The translations under genes were made by a program, and so were the position numbers. A stretch of DNA of 64,000 nt. Origin: Actinomadura craniellae. Lineage in GTDB: Bacteria > Actinomycetota > Actinomycetes > Streptosporangiales > Streptosporangiaceae. The stretch lies in contig NZ_QLYX01000003.1 of NCBI RefSeq assembly GCF_003289645.1, positions 186,001 to 250,000 of the forward strand, given 5' to 3'. Below are positions 52,011 to 59,583 of the stretch, in pieces. The notes below the pieces were generated by a model that made no database searches, was not told the DNA's origin, and saw only the letters and a list, made by a program, of their open reading frames with translations. Within the stretch, counting starts at the first letter, position 1. Each line of letters starts with the position of its first letter.

Positions 52011-52679
52011 CTAACCGTCCAACGTCTCGGACAGCTCCTGGAGGCGGCCGACGTCAGTGACGACGATCTCGCCGCGCCGGGTGACGACGAGGCCCAGCCG
52101 GCGCAGCCAGGCGAGCTGGACGGCCACGCTGGCCCGGGACAGGCCGATGGCCTCCCCGAACTCCGTCTGGTCGAGGCCGATCTCGGCCTGCCGGGGGGCG
52201 GCGGAGGCGTGCGGCGGCAGCGGGGAGGCCAGCCGGAGCAGTCCCCGGATCACCCGGGGGCGGGCCGGCAGGGCGGCCAGTTCGGTCGAGACCCGCTCGG
52301 ACTGCTGGAGCCGCTGGAACGCGTGCCGCAGCAGCAGGTCCTTCAGGTCGAGTTCCGCGACGAGCGACGTGAACCGGTCCCCGGCGATCACATGGGTGCG
52401 GCACTCGTCCATGGCCGTGACGGTGGTGGTGCGGGTGCCGCCGCCCAGCACCGCGATCTCGCCCAGCAGCTCGCCCGGATGCCGGATGGCCAGCAGCAGC
52501 GAACTGCCGTCGGCCTCCAGCCGGGTGATCTTCACCCGGCCCGACAGCAGGGCCAGCACGTGGCCGGCGGGATCTCCCTGGAAAAGCAGGGTCTCCCCGC
52601 GCGCGAACACCTGGGGGTGGCCCGCCGCGACGATGCGGGCCCACAGTTGCGGGCTGACCATCGACTTCAGACCGCTCAT
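52011..52679 (-). CDS. Crp/Fnr-family regulator with cyclic nucleotide-binding fold
   Basis: 222 aa. The N-terminal CNB domain: ARGETLLFQGDPAGHVLALLSGRVKITR, GELLGEIAVLGGGTRTTTVTAMDE (contains the GE and RTT residues that contact the phosphate in cAMP-binding members). The C-terminal winged HTH ends IGLDQTEFGEAIGLSRASVAVQLAWLRRLGLV. It lies downstream of the PycTM-like gene on the same strand, 77 bp away. A role in reading a cyclic nucleotide signal is possible. Confidence 0.9.
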   Translation of the reverse strand: MSGLKSMVSPQLWARIVAAGHPQVFARGETLLFQGDPAGHVLALLSGRVKITRLEADGSSLLLAIRHPGELLGEIAVLGGGTRTTTVTAMDECRTHVIAGDRFTSLVAELDLKDLLLRHAFQRLQQSERVSTELAALPARPRVIRGLLRLASPLPPHASAAPRQAEIGLDQTEFGEAIGLSRASVAVQLAWLRRLGLVVTRRGEIVVTDVGRLQELSETLDG

Positions 52680-52756
52680 GCGTCCATGGTCGCCCGCCCG
52701 CCCGCCGGGCGTCCGGCGGGCGGGTAAATCGTTGCGATCCGGTGCCCTGCCGGGGC

Positions 52757-53191
52757 TCAGAGCAGGTCGGCCAGGCGGGCGCACAGCACCAGGACCAGCG
52801 CGCAGGCCAGCAGGTTCACGGCCGTCTGGAGCAGCCGGAACTTGTCGAGCGCGATGCGCGACAGGACGCTCAGCTCCCGGTGCCGCCAGGCGTCCGGGTC
52901 GTGTTCCGGCAGGGGGGCGTCGGCGGCGTGCAGGCAGAACCCGCCGTTCTCCAGCCGGGGGCGGACGACGAAGAGGAGCTGGAGGATCGCGCAGGCGGCC
53001 GTGACCAGGGCCCCGCCGAGCAGCCAGGCGGCGAGCGCGTTCCGCGGCTGGGCGGTGGTGGCCAGGACGAAGCCCGCGCCGGCCAGGGCCAGTAGCGCCG
53101 CCGACTTGCCGTCGGCGCGCACCAGCTCACCGCGGACGGCGACGAGTTCCTCGGCGAGCAGGGAGTGGTCGTCTGGAGGGGCGGGGTGCAT
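52757..53191 (-). CDS. PycTM-like (Pycsar effector, DUF5706-like) membrane protein
   Basis: 144 aa. The order LLAEELVAVRGELVRADGKSAALLALAGAG, TM1, TM2 (LAAWLLGGALVTAACAILQLLFVV), RPRL, the RHRELSVLSRIALDKFRLLQTAVNLL segment and a final TM matches the PycTM effector family, whose members form membrane-damaging pores when cyclic UMP or CMP accumulates during phage infection. AAGGAG precedes the ATG. No pyrimidine cyclase (PycC) gene is in the window. The nearby Crp/Fnr gene is a possible nucleotide-binding partner (inference). Confidence 0.7.
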   Translation of the reverse strand: MHPAPPDDHSLLAEELVAVRGELVRADGKSAALLALAGAGFVLATTAQPRNALAAWLLGGALVTAACAILQLLFVVRPRLENGGFCLHAADAPLPEHDPDAWRHRELSVLSRIALDKFRLLQTAVNLLACALVLVLCARLADLL

Positions 53192-53362
53192 GGGCGTCTC
53201 CTTCCGGCCGCACCCGTAGTTTCCCGCGGGTCGCCGCCGGCCCGTGTTCGATTCTGGGCATACAGGCCGCCGGGGCGCCCGCGCCTTCCGGAAGGTCGGG
53301 TGGGCGGGACGCCGCGCCGGTAGGGTGCCGTCGCGAGGAAGATCCGGAAGGGGGTGGCATCC

Positions 53363-53977
53363 GTGGCTCCGCAGGCCACGCAGGAGGAGCGCACCGAGGC
53401 GTCCCGGCGGCGCATCATCGAGGCCGCCCTCAAGGTCCTCGCCGAGGAGGGCTACCGCAACATGACGGTGGCCCGCATCCAGGAGGTCGCCGGGCTCAGC
53501 CGGGGCCTGGTGGGCTACCACTTCGGCTCCAAGCAGGGCCTGCTGGAAGCGCTGATCGACAGCATCCGGCAGGACTACGCCGACGAGGTCGTCAAGGAGC
53601 TCGACGCCGGCGATCCGGCCGGCCTCGACGCGATCCTGGAGATGATCGACAGCTACCTGACCCGGCTCGGCGGCCGGCCGAACCGCAACACGGTGCTGCT
53701 CGTGCTGATGGTCGAGTCGATCAGCGAGCTGCCCGAGCTGCGCACCGCCGTCCAGTCGCTCAACGCCGTGCTGCGCCGCCGGTTCGGCGGCTGGCTGACC
53801 AGGGGAGTCGAGGACGGCACGGTCCGCCCCGACGTCGATCCGGCGGTCGAGGCCGGTCTCCTCCAGGGCCTGATCCGCGGCATCACCCTCCAGTGGCTGG
53901 TGGACCCGGACGGCTTCGACCTGGTGGCGGCCAGGCGCGGCGCCCTGGCCATGGTCCGCCGCAGCCTCGCCCCCTGA
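53363..53977 (+). CDS. TetR-family regulator
   Basis: 204 aa. The HTH is [51 protein letters not shown]. The C-terminal domain ([16 protein letters not shown] to MVRRSLAP) resembles BetI/AefR-type members. GTG 53363 has GAAGGGGG eight bases upstream; GTG 53354 lies within that site. Divergent from the PycTM-like gene, upstream of prcB. Confidence 0.92.
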   Translation: MAPQATQEERTEASRRRIIEAALKVLAEEGYRNMTVARIQEVAGLSRGLVGYHFGSKQGLLEALIDSIRQDYADEVVKELDAGDPAGLDAILEMIDSYLTRLGGRPNRNTVLLVLMVESISELPELRTAVQSLNAVLRRRFGGWLTRGVEDGTVRPDVDPAVEAGLLQGLIRGITLQWLVDPDGFDLVAARRGALAMVRRSLAP

Positions 53978-54041
53978 CCTTGCCGGGCCGGCCGCCGGGT
54001 GTGAAAGGGTGGTGCCGCGGATCGAGGCGGGAGGAGCGTTC

Positions 54042-54848
54042 GTGAGGGACCAGGGGTTGTTCTCCGTCGAGTCGACGTCCTTCGTCGAGTACCTGAGCGC
54101 GCACGAACCCGAGCTGCTGCCGGTCAACCGGGCGGCCGGTGCCGACCTGGCCCCGCACGGGACGACCGTGCTGGCGCTCACCTTCCCGGGTGGCGTGATG
54201 ATGGCCGGCGACCGGCGCGCGACCATGGGCAACGTGATCGCCCAGCGCGACCTGGAGAAGGTGCAGCGCGCCGACGAGTACTCGGTGGTGGCCTTCGCCG
54301 GCACGGTGGGGCTGGCCGTCGAGATGGTGCGGCTCTTCCAGGTGGAGCTGGCGCACTACGAGAAGATGCAACTGGTCACGCTGTCGCTGAACGCCAAGGC
54401 CCGCCGGCTGGGCGCGGTGATCAAGGCCAACCTCGGGCTGGCGATGCAGGGGCTGGCGGTGGTGCCGCTGTACGCGGGCTACGACGTCGACACCGGCACC
54501 GGGCGGATCTTCGGCTACGACATCACCGGCGCCCCGGCCGAGTCCAAGCACTTCCTTGCCGAGGGGTCGGGCTCACCGTTCGCGGAGGGCGCGCTGAAGA
54601 AGCTCTACCGGCCCGACCTGTCGGTCGAGGACGCCGCCACCGTGTGCGTCGAGGCGCTGTACGACGCCGCCGACGACGACTCGGCCACCGGCGGCCCCGA
54701 CCTCACCCGGCGCATCTACCCGGTGATCGTGACCGCCACGGCCGACGGCTACCGCAGGCTGCCCGAGGACGAGGTCGCGGCCGTCGCCGAGGCGGTTGTC
54801 GAGCGCCGCCGGGCGAACCCGGGCGGCCCTCTCGCCCCGCTGCGCTGA
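54042..54848 (+). CDS. prcB: Proteasome beta subunit, orphan copy
   Basis: 268 aa. Propeptide of 40 residues, then HGTT with Thr41 as the mature Thr1 nucleophile. Asp17 (GDRRATMG) and Lys33 (DLEKVQ) of the mature chain are conserved, as is the [17 protein letters not shown] loop, so it should be an active protease. It degrades Pup-tagged proteins in the usual 20S core. The normal neighbours dop, pup, prcA and pafA are absent, which makes this an orphan copy. GTG 54042 follows GGGAGGAG. Confidence 0.9.
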   Translation: MRDQGLFSVESTSFVEYLSAHEPELLPVNRAAGADLAPHGTTVLALTFPGGVMMAGDRRATMGNVIAQRDLEKVQRADEYSVVAFAGTVGLAVEMVRLFQVELAHYEKMQLVTLSLNAKARRLGAVIKANLGLAMQGLAVVPLYAGYDVDTGTGRIFGYDITGAPAESKHFLAEGSGSPFAEGALKKLYRPDLSVEDAATVCVEALYDAADDDSATGGPDLTRRIYPVIVTATADGYRRLPEDEVAAVAEAVVERRRANPGGPLAPLR

Positions 54849-54889
54849 CCGGATTGGGTTCGGCCCGGCAGGGCGGGTAGTTCGGCTGG

Positions 54890-56029
54890 GTGAGCTCCAG
54901 CCGACGGCAGACCTCCGAGGTCATGGACCGGGTGCCCCTCGCGCTCCGCGTGGCGGCCCTCGGCGGCGCGTGCGTCCTGATCGTGGGCGCGACGATCTAC
55001 GCGGTCGGGTCCCTGCTCGGCCGGGTCGCCCCGCTCAGCCTGGCCGTCGTGGTGGCGCTGCTGCTGACGGCACTGATCTCGCCGGTCGCCGCCGTGCTGC
55101 GCCGGATCGGCGCGCCGTCCTGGCTGGCCGCGCTGGGCGGCCTGCTGAGCCTGCTGCTCGCCATCGCGCTGCCACTGGCGGTGGTGAGCAACCGCACCGC
55201 GGCCCAGTGGCCCGAACTGCGCCGCAGCGTCGGCGGGGGGCTCCAGCACCTGCGCGACCTGCTGCTCAACGGCCCGCTGCCGATCACCCAGCGGCAGCTG
55301 GACTCCGCCGTGGACGGGCTCGTCAAGGCGGCGCGCAAGGCCGCCCCCGACCCGGTGGGCGGGGCGACCGCCGCCGCCGAGGTCGTCACCGGGATCCTGC
55401 TCGCCCTGGTGCTGCTGTTCTTCCTGCTGCGCGACGGGCCGCAGATCTGGCAGTGGGCGTTGCGGGCCGCGCCCGAGCAGGCGCGCCACCGGGTGGACGT
55501 TGCCGCCCGGGCCGGCTGGCAGACCATCGTCTCCTACGTGCGGGGCACGGTCCTGGTGGCGCTGGTGGACGCGCTGGGCATCGGGACGGCGCTGCTGCTG
55601 ATCGGTGTGCCGCTGGCCCTGCCGCTGACCTTGCTGACCTTCATGGCCGCGTTCATCCCGATCGTCGGCGCGACGGTCGCGGGCGCGGTGGCGGTGCTCG
55701 TCGCCCTGGTGAGCAACGGCGTCACGGACGCGCTGCTGGTGCTGGGCGCGGTCCTGCTGGTGCAGCAGGCCGAGGGGCACCTCCTGCAGCCGCTGATCAT
55801 GGGCCGGGCGCTCCGGCTGCACCCCGCCGTGGTGCTGATGGCGGTCACCGCGGGCACCCTGCTGGGCGGCATCGCCGGAGCGGTGATCGCCGTCCCGCTG
55901 ACCGCCGTCACCTACCGTGTCATCGCCACCTTCCACGCCACCGCGGAGCCCGTGCCCGCCGGGGCGCCGCCACCGGTTTCCGTGCCGGAGCGGGCCGGCG
56001 GTGAGGACGAACCGGATCGGGACGATTAG
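54890..56029 (+). CDS. AI-2E family transporter
   Basis: 379 aa, about eight TM helices. The family features are the paired hydrophobic blocks LSLAVVVALLLTALISPVAAVLRR, VTGILLALVLLFFLLRDGPQIW and the C-terminal LLVLGAVLLVQQAEGHLLQPLIMGRALRLHPAVVLMAV segment. Such proteins export small molecules or ions (AI-2, Na+/H+). GTG start 41 bp after prcB, same direction; functional link unclear. Confidence 0.92.
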   Translation: MSSSRRQTSEVMDRVPLALRVAALGGACVLIVGATIYAVGSLLGRVAPLSLAVVVALLLTALISPVAAVLRRIGAPSWLAALGGLLSLLLAIALPLAVVSNRTAAQWPELRRSVGGGLQHLRDLLLNGPLPITQRQLDSAVDGLVKAARKAAPDPVGGATAAAEVVTGILLALVLLFFLLRDGPQIWQWALRAAPEQARHRVDVAARAGWQTIVSYVRGTVLVALVDALGIGTALLLIGVPLALPLTLLTFMAAFIPIVGATVAGAVAVLVALVSNGVTDALLVLGAVLLVQQAEGHLLQPLIMGRALRLHPAVVLMAVTAGTLLGGIAGAVIAVPLTAVTYRVIATFHATAEPVPAGAPPPVSVPERAGGEDEPDRDD

Positions 56030-56107
56030 CAGTGCCGAAGCGGCCGGGGTGATCTCGGCGAGTTCACCGGGGTCCGCCGCAGGTACACCACCGGCGGCTG
56101 ACCCGGC

Positions 56108-56902
56108 TCAGCCCGGGATGACGGCGACGCCGGCCAGACCGCGGATGGGGGGCGGGGCGACTCGTTCGGTGTCGTCCGCCGGGCGCCAGGCGTGCAGGTC
56201 GACGAGACCCGGTTCGAGCAGGTCCAGGTGCTCGACCAGGGCGTGGATCTCCCGGTGGTCGCGGAAGACGATCGGCGAGCTGGACTTGGCGTAGACGGCG
56301 CTGACCCGGGTGATCACCTCGGGCAGGGTGCCCTCCGAGGTGGCGAGCGAGAGCGCCAGGTGGCTGCCCGGCACGGTCCGGGAGGTGTACTTGGCGACCA
56401 GTTCCCGGGCCTCCGCGATGAAGTGCAGCACCGAGACCATGAGGACGGCCACGGGCCGGGACAGGTCGATCAGTTCCAGCAGCGTCGGGTCGGAGAGCAC
56501 CGTGTCGGGATCGCGCATGTCAGCGGTGATCATCCGGGTGCGTCCGTCGCCGGCGAGCAGTGCCCGACCGTGCGCCAGCACGATCGGGTCGTGGTCCACG
56601 TAGGCCACCCGGGCCGCGGGGTTGACGCGCTGCGCCACCTGGTGGACGTTGTCGGCCGTCGGCAGCCCCGAGCCCAGGTCGATGAACTGGTCGACGCCCA
56701 GTTCCGCCAGTGCCGTCACGGCGCGGACCAGGAAGTCCCGGTTGTCGCGGGCCATCCGGGGAGCCTCTGGCAGGACCTCCATGATCTGCTGGGCCGCGGC
56801 CCGGTCGACCTCGTAGTTGTCCTTGCCCTGGAGCAGGTAGTCGTAGATCCGCGCGGTGTGCGGGATGGAGTCGTCGATTCCCAGGTCCTGGATCTCGCTC
56901 AT
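56108..56902 (-). CDS. SAM-dependent methyltransferase (DUF574 family)
   Basis: 264 aa. N-terminal SIPHTARIYDYLLQGKDNYEVDR and the SAM-binding FIDLGSGLPTADNVHQVAQ, then YVDHDPIVLAHGRALL and PVAVLMVSVLHFI identify the actinobacterial DUF574 family. Substrate unknown for the family. ATG 56902. Convergent with the AI-2E gene, divergent from PadR. Confidence 0.93.
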   Translation of the reverse strand: MSEIQDLGIDDSIPHTARIYDYLLQGKDNYEVDRAAAQQIMEVLPEAPRMARDNRDFLVRAVTALAELGVDQFIDLGSGLPTADNVHQVAQRVNPAARVAYVDHDPIVLAHGRALLAGDGRTRMITADMRDPDTVLSDPTLLELIDLSRPVAVLMVSVLHFIAEARELVAKYTSRTVPGSHLALSLATSEGTLPEVITRVSAVYAKSSSPIVFRDHREIHALVEHLDLLEPGLVDLHAWRPADDTERVAPPPIRGLAGVAVIPG

Positions 56903-57180
56903 GGATCTTGATCCTGCCGAGTTCGCGCCGCGCTCGTAGGGCAATTGGCCGACTGTGGCCGGATTTGTCAGACAGATCCGCCTGTCATCACTTGATGTGT
57001 GCGATCTAGCGCGAAGGGTAGTCAACGGGCGAGGGGCGCCGAGCGGGCCGACCATGGATCGCGCGTGCGGGAACGCGCTCCGGCCGAGCGACGGACGCCG
57101 CTGGCGGCGGGCCGCCCCGTCCCACGAACCGTACCCGGCAGGCCGCGCCGGGGCCGGAACCAGGCGAGAAAGGCGTATCC

Positions 57181-57558
57181 GTGCGTGACGGCGAGCCGAG
57201 GAACTTCCTCCAGTGCTGCCTGCTCCTGCTGCTCCGGGAGCGGCCCGCCCACGGCTACGACCTGTACGAACGGCTTGGCCCGTTCGGCGTCGCCGACGGC
57301 GAGCCCACCGCCGTGTACCGCAGGCTGCGCGCGCTGGAGCAGGCCGGGATGGTCCGCTCGGAGTGGGAACTCTCCGACATCGGCCCGGCCCGGCGCACCT
57401 ACCACCTGACCGAACGCGGCGACGCACTGCTGCGCAGCCGGGGCGACGCCCTGGCCGAGACGCGCCGCCGGCTCGACTACTACCTCGGCCGGCACGCCAG
57501 GGCCGCCGCACCGCCCCGAGCGCCAAGCCGGCAGGGAGCGGTGCCAAGAGCGCCGTGA
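57181..57558 (+). CDS. PadR-family winged-HTH regulator
   Basis: 125 aa. The PadR wHTH is LLLLLRERPAHGYDLYERLGPFG, then TAVYRRLRALEQAGMVRSEWE and RRTYHLTERGDALL. The C-terminal helix is short, and the last ~12 residues are encoded by the start of the repeat tract. GTG 57181 opens the frame. Upstream of the hyp operon, separated by the repeat array; it might control it (inference). Confidence 0.9.
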   Translation: MRDGEPRNFLQCCLLLLLRERPAHGYDLYERLGPFGVADGEPTAVYRRLRALEQAGMVRSEWELSDIGPARRTYHLTERGDALLRSRGDALAETRRRLDYYLGRHARAAAPPRAPSRQGAVPRAP

Positions 57559-58117
57559 CCAGCGAGCGAAGCGAGCCAGACCAGTAGGGAGCGGCGCCCG
57601 CGTCGTCTGGACTGAGGAGTGGTGAAGATCGTGAGGTACGAGCGATCTTCGCTGCGACGAGGGAAGACGGCGCGCCGGAGGCGCCGCGACAAGCGCGAGG
57701 AACGAGCGCCAGGCCAACAGGGAGCGGCGCCCGCGTCGTCTGGACTGAGGAGTGGTGAAGATCGTGAGGTACGAGCGATCTTCGCTGCGACGAGGGAAGA
57801 CGGCGCGCCGGAGGCGCCGCGACAAGCGCGAGGAACGAGCGCCAGGCCAACAGGGAGCGGCGCCCGCGTCGTCTGGACTGAGGAGTGGTGAAGATCGTGA
57901 GGTACGAGCGATCTTCGCTGCGACGAGGGAAGACGGCGCGCCGGAGGCGCCGTGACCAGCGAGCGAAGCGAGCCAAACAAGCAGGGAGCGGTGCCCGTGT
58001 CGTCTGGACTGAGGAGTGGTGAAGATCGTGAGGTACGAGCGATCTTCGCTGCGACGAGGGAAGACGGCGCGTCGGAGGCGTCGCGACCAGCGCGAGGAAC
58101 GAGCGCCAAGCCAACAG
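57535..58117. repeat. Tandem array of a 133-bp repeat
   Basis: Four units begin at 57588, 57721, 57854 and 57985 (periods 133, 133, 131; last ends at 58117). Before them is a truncated unit at 57535-57587 that supplies the PadR C-terminus. Each unit has a hairpin (first: 57624-57631 with 57643-57650, gaagatcg/cgatcttc) and a GC block. Tails are of two types: agcgcgaggaacgagcg (units 1, 2, 4) and agcgagcgaagcgagc (unit 3). Units are nearly identical. The next GGAGGG, just past the array, is the ribosome site of the gene at 58128. Open frames inside the array are spurious. Confidence 0.95.
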
Positions 58118-58127
58118 GGAGGGTCCC

Positions 58128-58700
58128 ATGATCGCCGAAGCCTTTGCCCGCCGGTCCGCACCCGGGCTGGCGCTTGCCGGCGAGGCCGACCGGATCGCCC
58201 GCGCCTGTCACGCCATGGCGGCCCGGTTCCAGGACGGCGGGAAGATGATCGCCTTCGGTAACGGCGCGCAGGCCACGGACGCGGCGCACCTCGCCGTCGA
58301 GTTCGCGCACCCGGTGACGGTGGGCCGGCGCGCGCTGCCCGCGATCTCGCTGGCGGCCGACCCCGGCGTCCTGACCGGCGTCGCCCGCACCGCCGGCTTC
58401 GACCAGGTGTACGCGGCCCAGCTGTACCCGCTGGCCGAGCCCGCCGACATCGCTGTCGGGCTTTCCCCGGACGGGCGGTGCGAGAACGTCCGCCGGGGGC
58501 TGGCCGCCGCCCGGGACCGTGGCCTGCTCACGGTCGCGCTGGGCGGTGGGCCCATGCCGGCCGACCACGCGCTGGTGGTGGACTCCGCCGATCCCCGGGT
58601 GGTGAAGGAGATCGTGGTGACCGCCTACCACCTGCTGTGGGAGCTGGTGCACGTCTTCCTGGAGCGGCCGGGCCGGCTCGCCGCGGAGCCCGCCCCGTGA
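58128..58700 (+). CDS. SIS-domain protein (GmhA-like), first copy
   Basis: 190 aa. Sugar-isomerase fold: MIAFGNGAQATDAAHLAVEFAHP, ISLAADPGVLTGVARTAGFDQVYAAQL, GLSPDGRCENVRRGLAAARDRG and the C-terminal HLLWELVHVFLERPG helix. Similar SIS genes occur in actinobacterial [NiFe]-hydrogenase maturation loci. Compared with the second copy the serine loop reads SPDG, not STSGDS. It starts ten bases after GGAGGG and stops with a TGA overlapping a possible HypC GTG. Confidence 0.85.
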   Translation: MIAEAFARRSAPGLALAGEADRIARACHAMAARFQDGGKMIAFGNGAQATDAAHLAVEFAHPVTVGRRALPAISLAADPGVLTGVARTAGFDQVYAAQLYPLAEPADIAVGLSPDGRCENVRRGLAAARDRGLLTVALGGGPMPADHALVVDSADPRVVKEIVVTAYHLLWELVHVFLERPGRLAAEPAP

Positions 58701-58756
58701 TCCCCGGAGGCAACAGGTCACCAGCCGGCGGGCCGTGCCCACCGGGGGCCCGCCCC

Positions 58757-58960
58757 GTGAGTCCCGAAGGCAGCTGCTTCACCTGTTCCGACGCGGCCGT
58801 CCCGGCACGGGTCGTGGACCTGCTCGGCGACGGCCTCGCCCGGGCCGACACGGGCGCCGGCCCGGCGGAGATCAGCGTGGCGCTGGTGGACGTCCGGCCC
58901 GGTGACCTGGTCCTGGTGCACGCCGGCGAGGCCATCGCCCGGATCGAGGGAGACCGATGA
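58757..58960 (+). CDS. hypC: HypC/HupF-like hydrogenase maturation chaperone
   Basis: 67 aa from GTG 58757. The N-terminal CFTCSDAAVPARVVDL replaces the classical MCLAIPG start, as in actinobacterial HypC variants; the OB-fold ends in VRPGDLVLVHAGEAIARIEGDR, the HypC signature. HypC carries the Fe(CN)2CO unit with HypD to the hydrogenase large subunit. An alternative GTG at 58697 overlaps the SIS stop (GTGA) and would add 20 residues. The stop overlaps the next ATG by ATGA (58957). Confidence 0.8.
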   Translation: MSPEGSCFTCSDAAVPARVVDLLGDGLARADTGAGPAEISVALVDVRPGDLVLVHAGEAIARIEGDR

Positions 58961-59583
58961 CCCACGAGACCCTGTACCCCGGCCTGTACGCGGCCGCGCC
59001 CGGCGTCGAGGAAGTCTTGGCGGAGGTCGCGGGCTCCACCGCGGAGAAGGCCCGGGAGATCGTCGCGCTCCGTGAGGAGACGGGCCGACTGCACGCGGAC
59101 CGGCTGGCCGGGTGCGCTGCCGCGCTCGCCCGCGCGTTCGCCGCGGGCGGCCGGCTGTTCGCTTTCGGCAACGGCGGCAGTGGCACTGACGGGCACGCGC
59201 TCGCGGAGCTGTTCGCCAACCCTGGCCCCGGCCGCCGGCCGCTGCCCGCACTCGCTCTGACCAGCGACGTCGCCGTCATCACCGCGCTCGGCAACGACAT
59301 CGGCTTCGAGGTCGTCTTCGCCCGGCGGCTTGCCGCGCTGGGCCGGGCGGGCGACATCGCCGTCGGGCTGTCGACCAGCGGCGACTCCGCGAACGTGATC
59401 CGCGCGCTGGGCGAGGCCGGCCGGATGGGGATGATCACCGTGGGTTTCGCCGGGTACGACGGCGGCCGGATGCGCGACCGGGTGGACCACCTGTTCGTGG
59501 TGCCCTCGTCCTCGGTGCACCGGATCCAGGAGGCGCAGACCACCCTGTACCACGTGCTGTGGGAAGCGGTTCAGGCCGCATGA
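58957..59583 (+). CDS. SIS-domain protein (GmhA-like), second copy
   Basis: 208 aa. LFAFGNGGSGTDGHALAELFANPG, VITALGNDIGFEVVFARRLAALGRAGDIAVGLSTSGDSANVIRAL and TLYHVLWEAVQAA give a complete GmhA-like SIS fold, closer to phosphoheptose isomerase than the first copy. ATGA overlap with hypC and with hypF (59580) makes this a coupled operon. A role of the SIS pair in hydrogenase maturation is likely from context; the sugar substrate is unknown. Confidence 0.88.
   Translation: MTHETLYPGLYAAAPGVEEVLAEVAGSTAEKAREIVALREETGRLHADRLAGCAAALARAFAAGGRLFAFGNGGSGTDGHALAELFANPGPGRRPLPALALTSDVAVITALGNDIGFEVVFARRLAALGRAGDIAVGLSTSGDSANVIRALGEAGRMGMITVGFAGYDGGRMRDRVDHLFVVPSSSVHRIQEAQTTLYHVLWEAVQAA

Noticed and set aside
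52011-53191. Complete Pycsar defence operon
   Set aside because: No cyclase gene in the neighbourhood; only the effector-like protein and a Crp/Fnr regulator.
57619-57955. Small ORFs inside the tandem array (MVKIVRYERSSLRRGKTA...)
   Set aside because: They repeat with the 133-bp unit and have no independent start signal; repeat translation only.
57535-58117. CRISPR array
   Set aside because: Units are contiguous tandem copies of 133 bp without variable spacers, and no cas gene is present.
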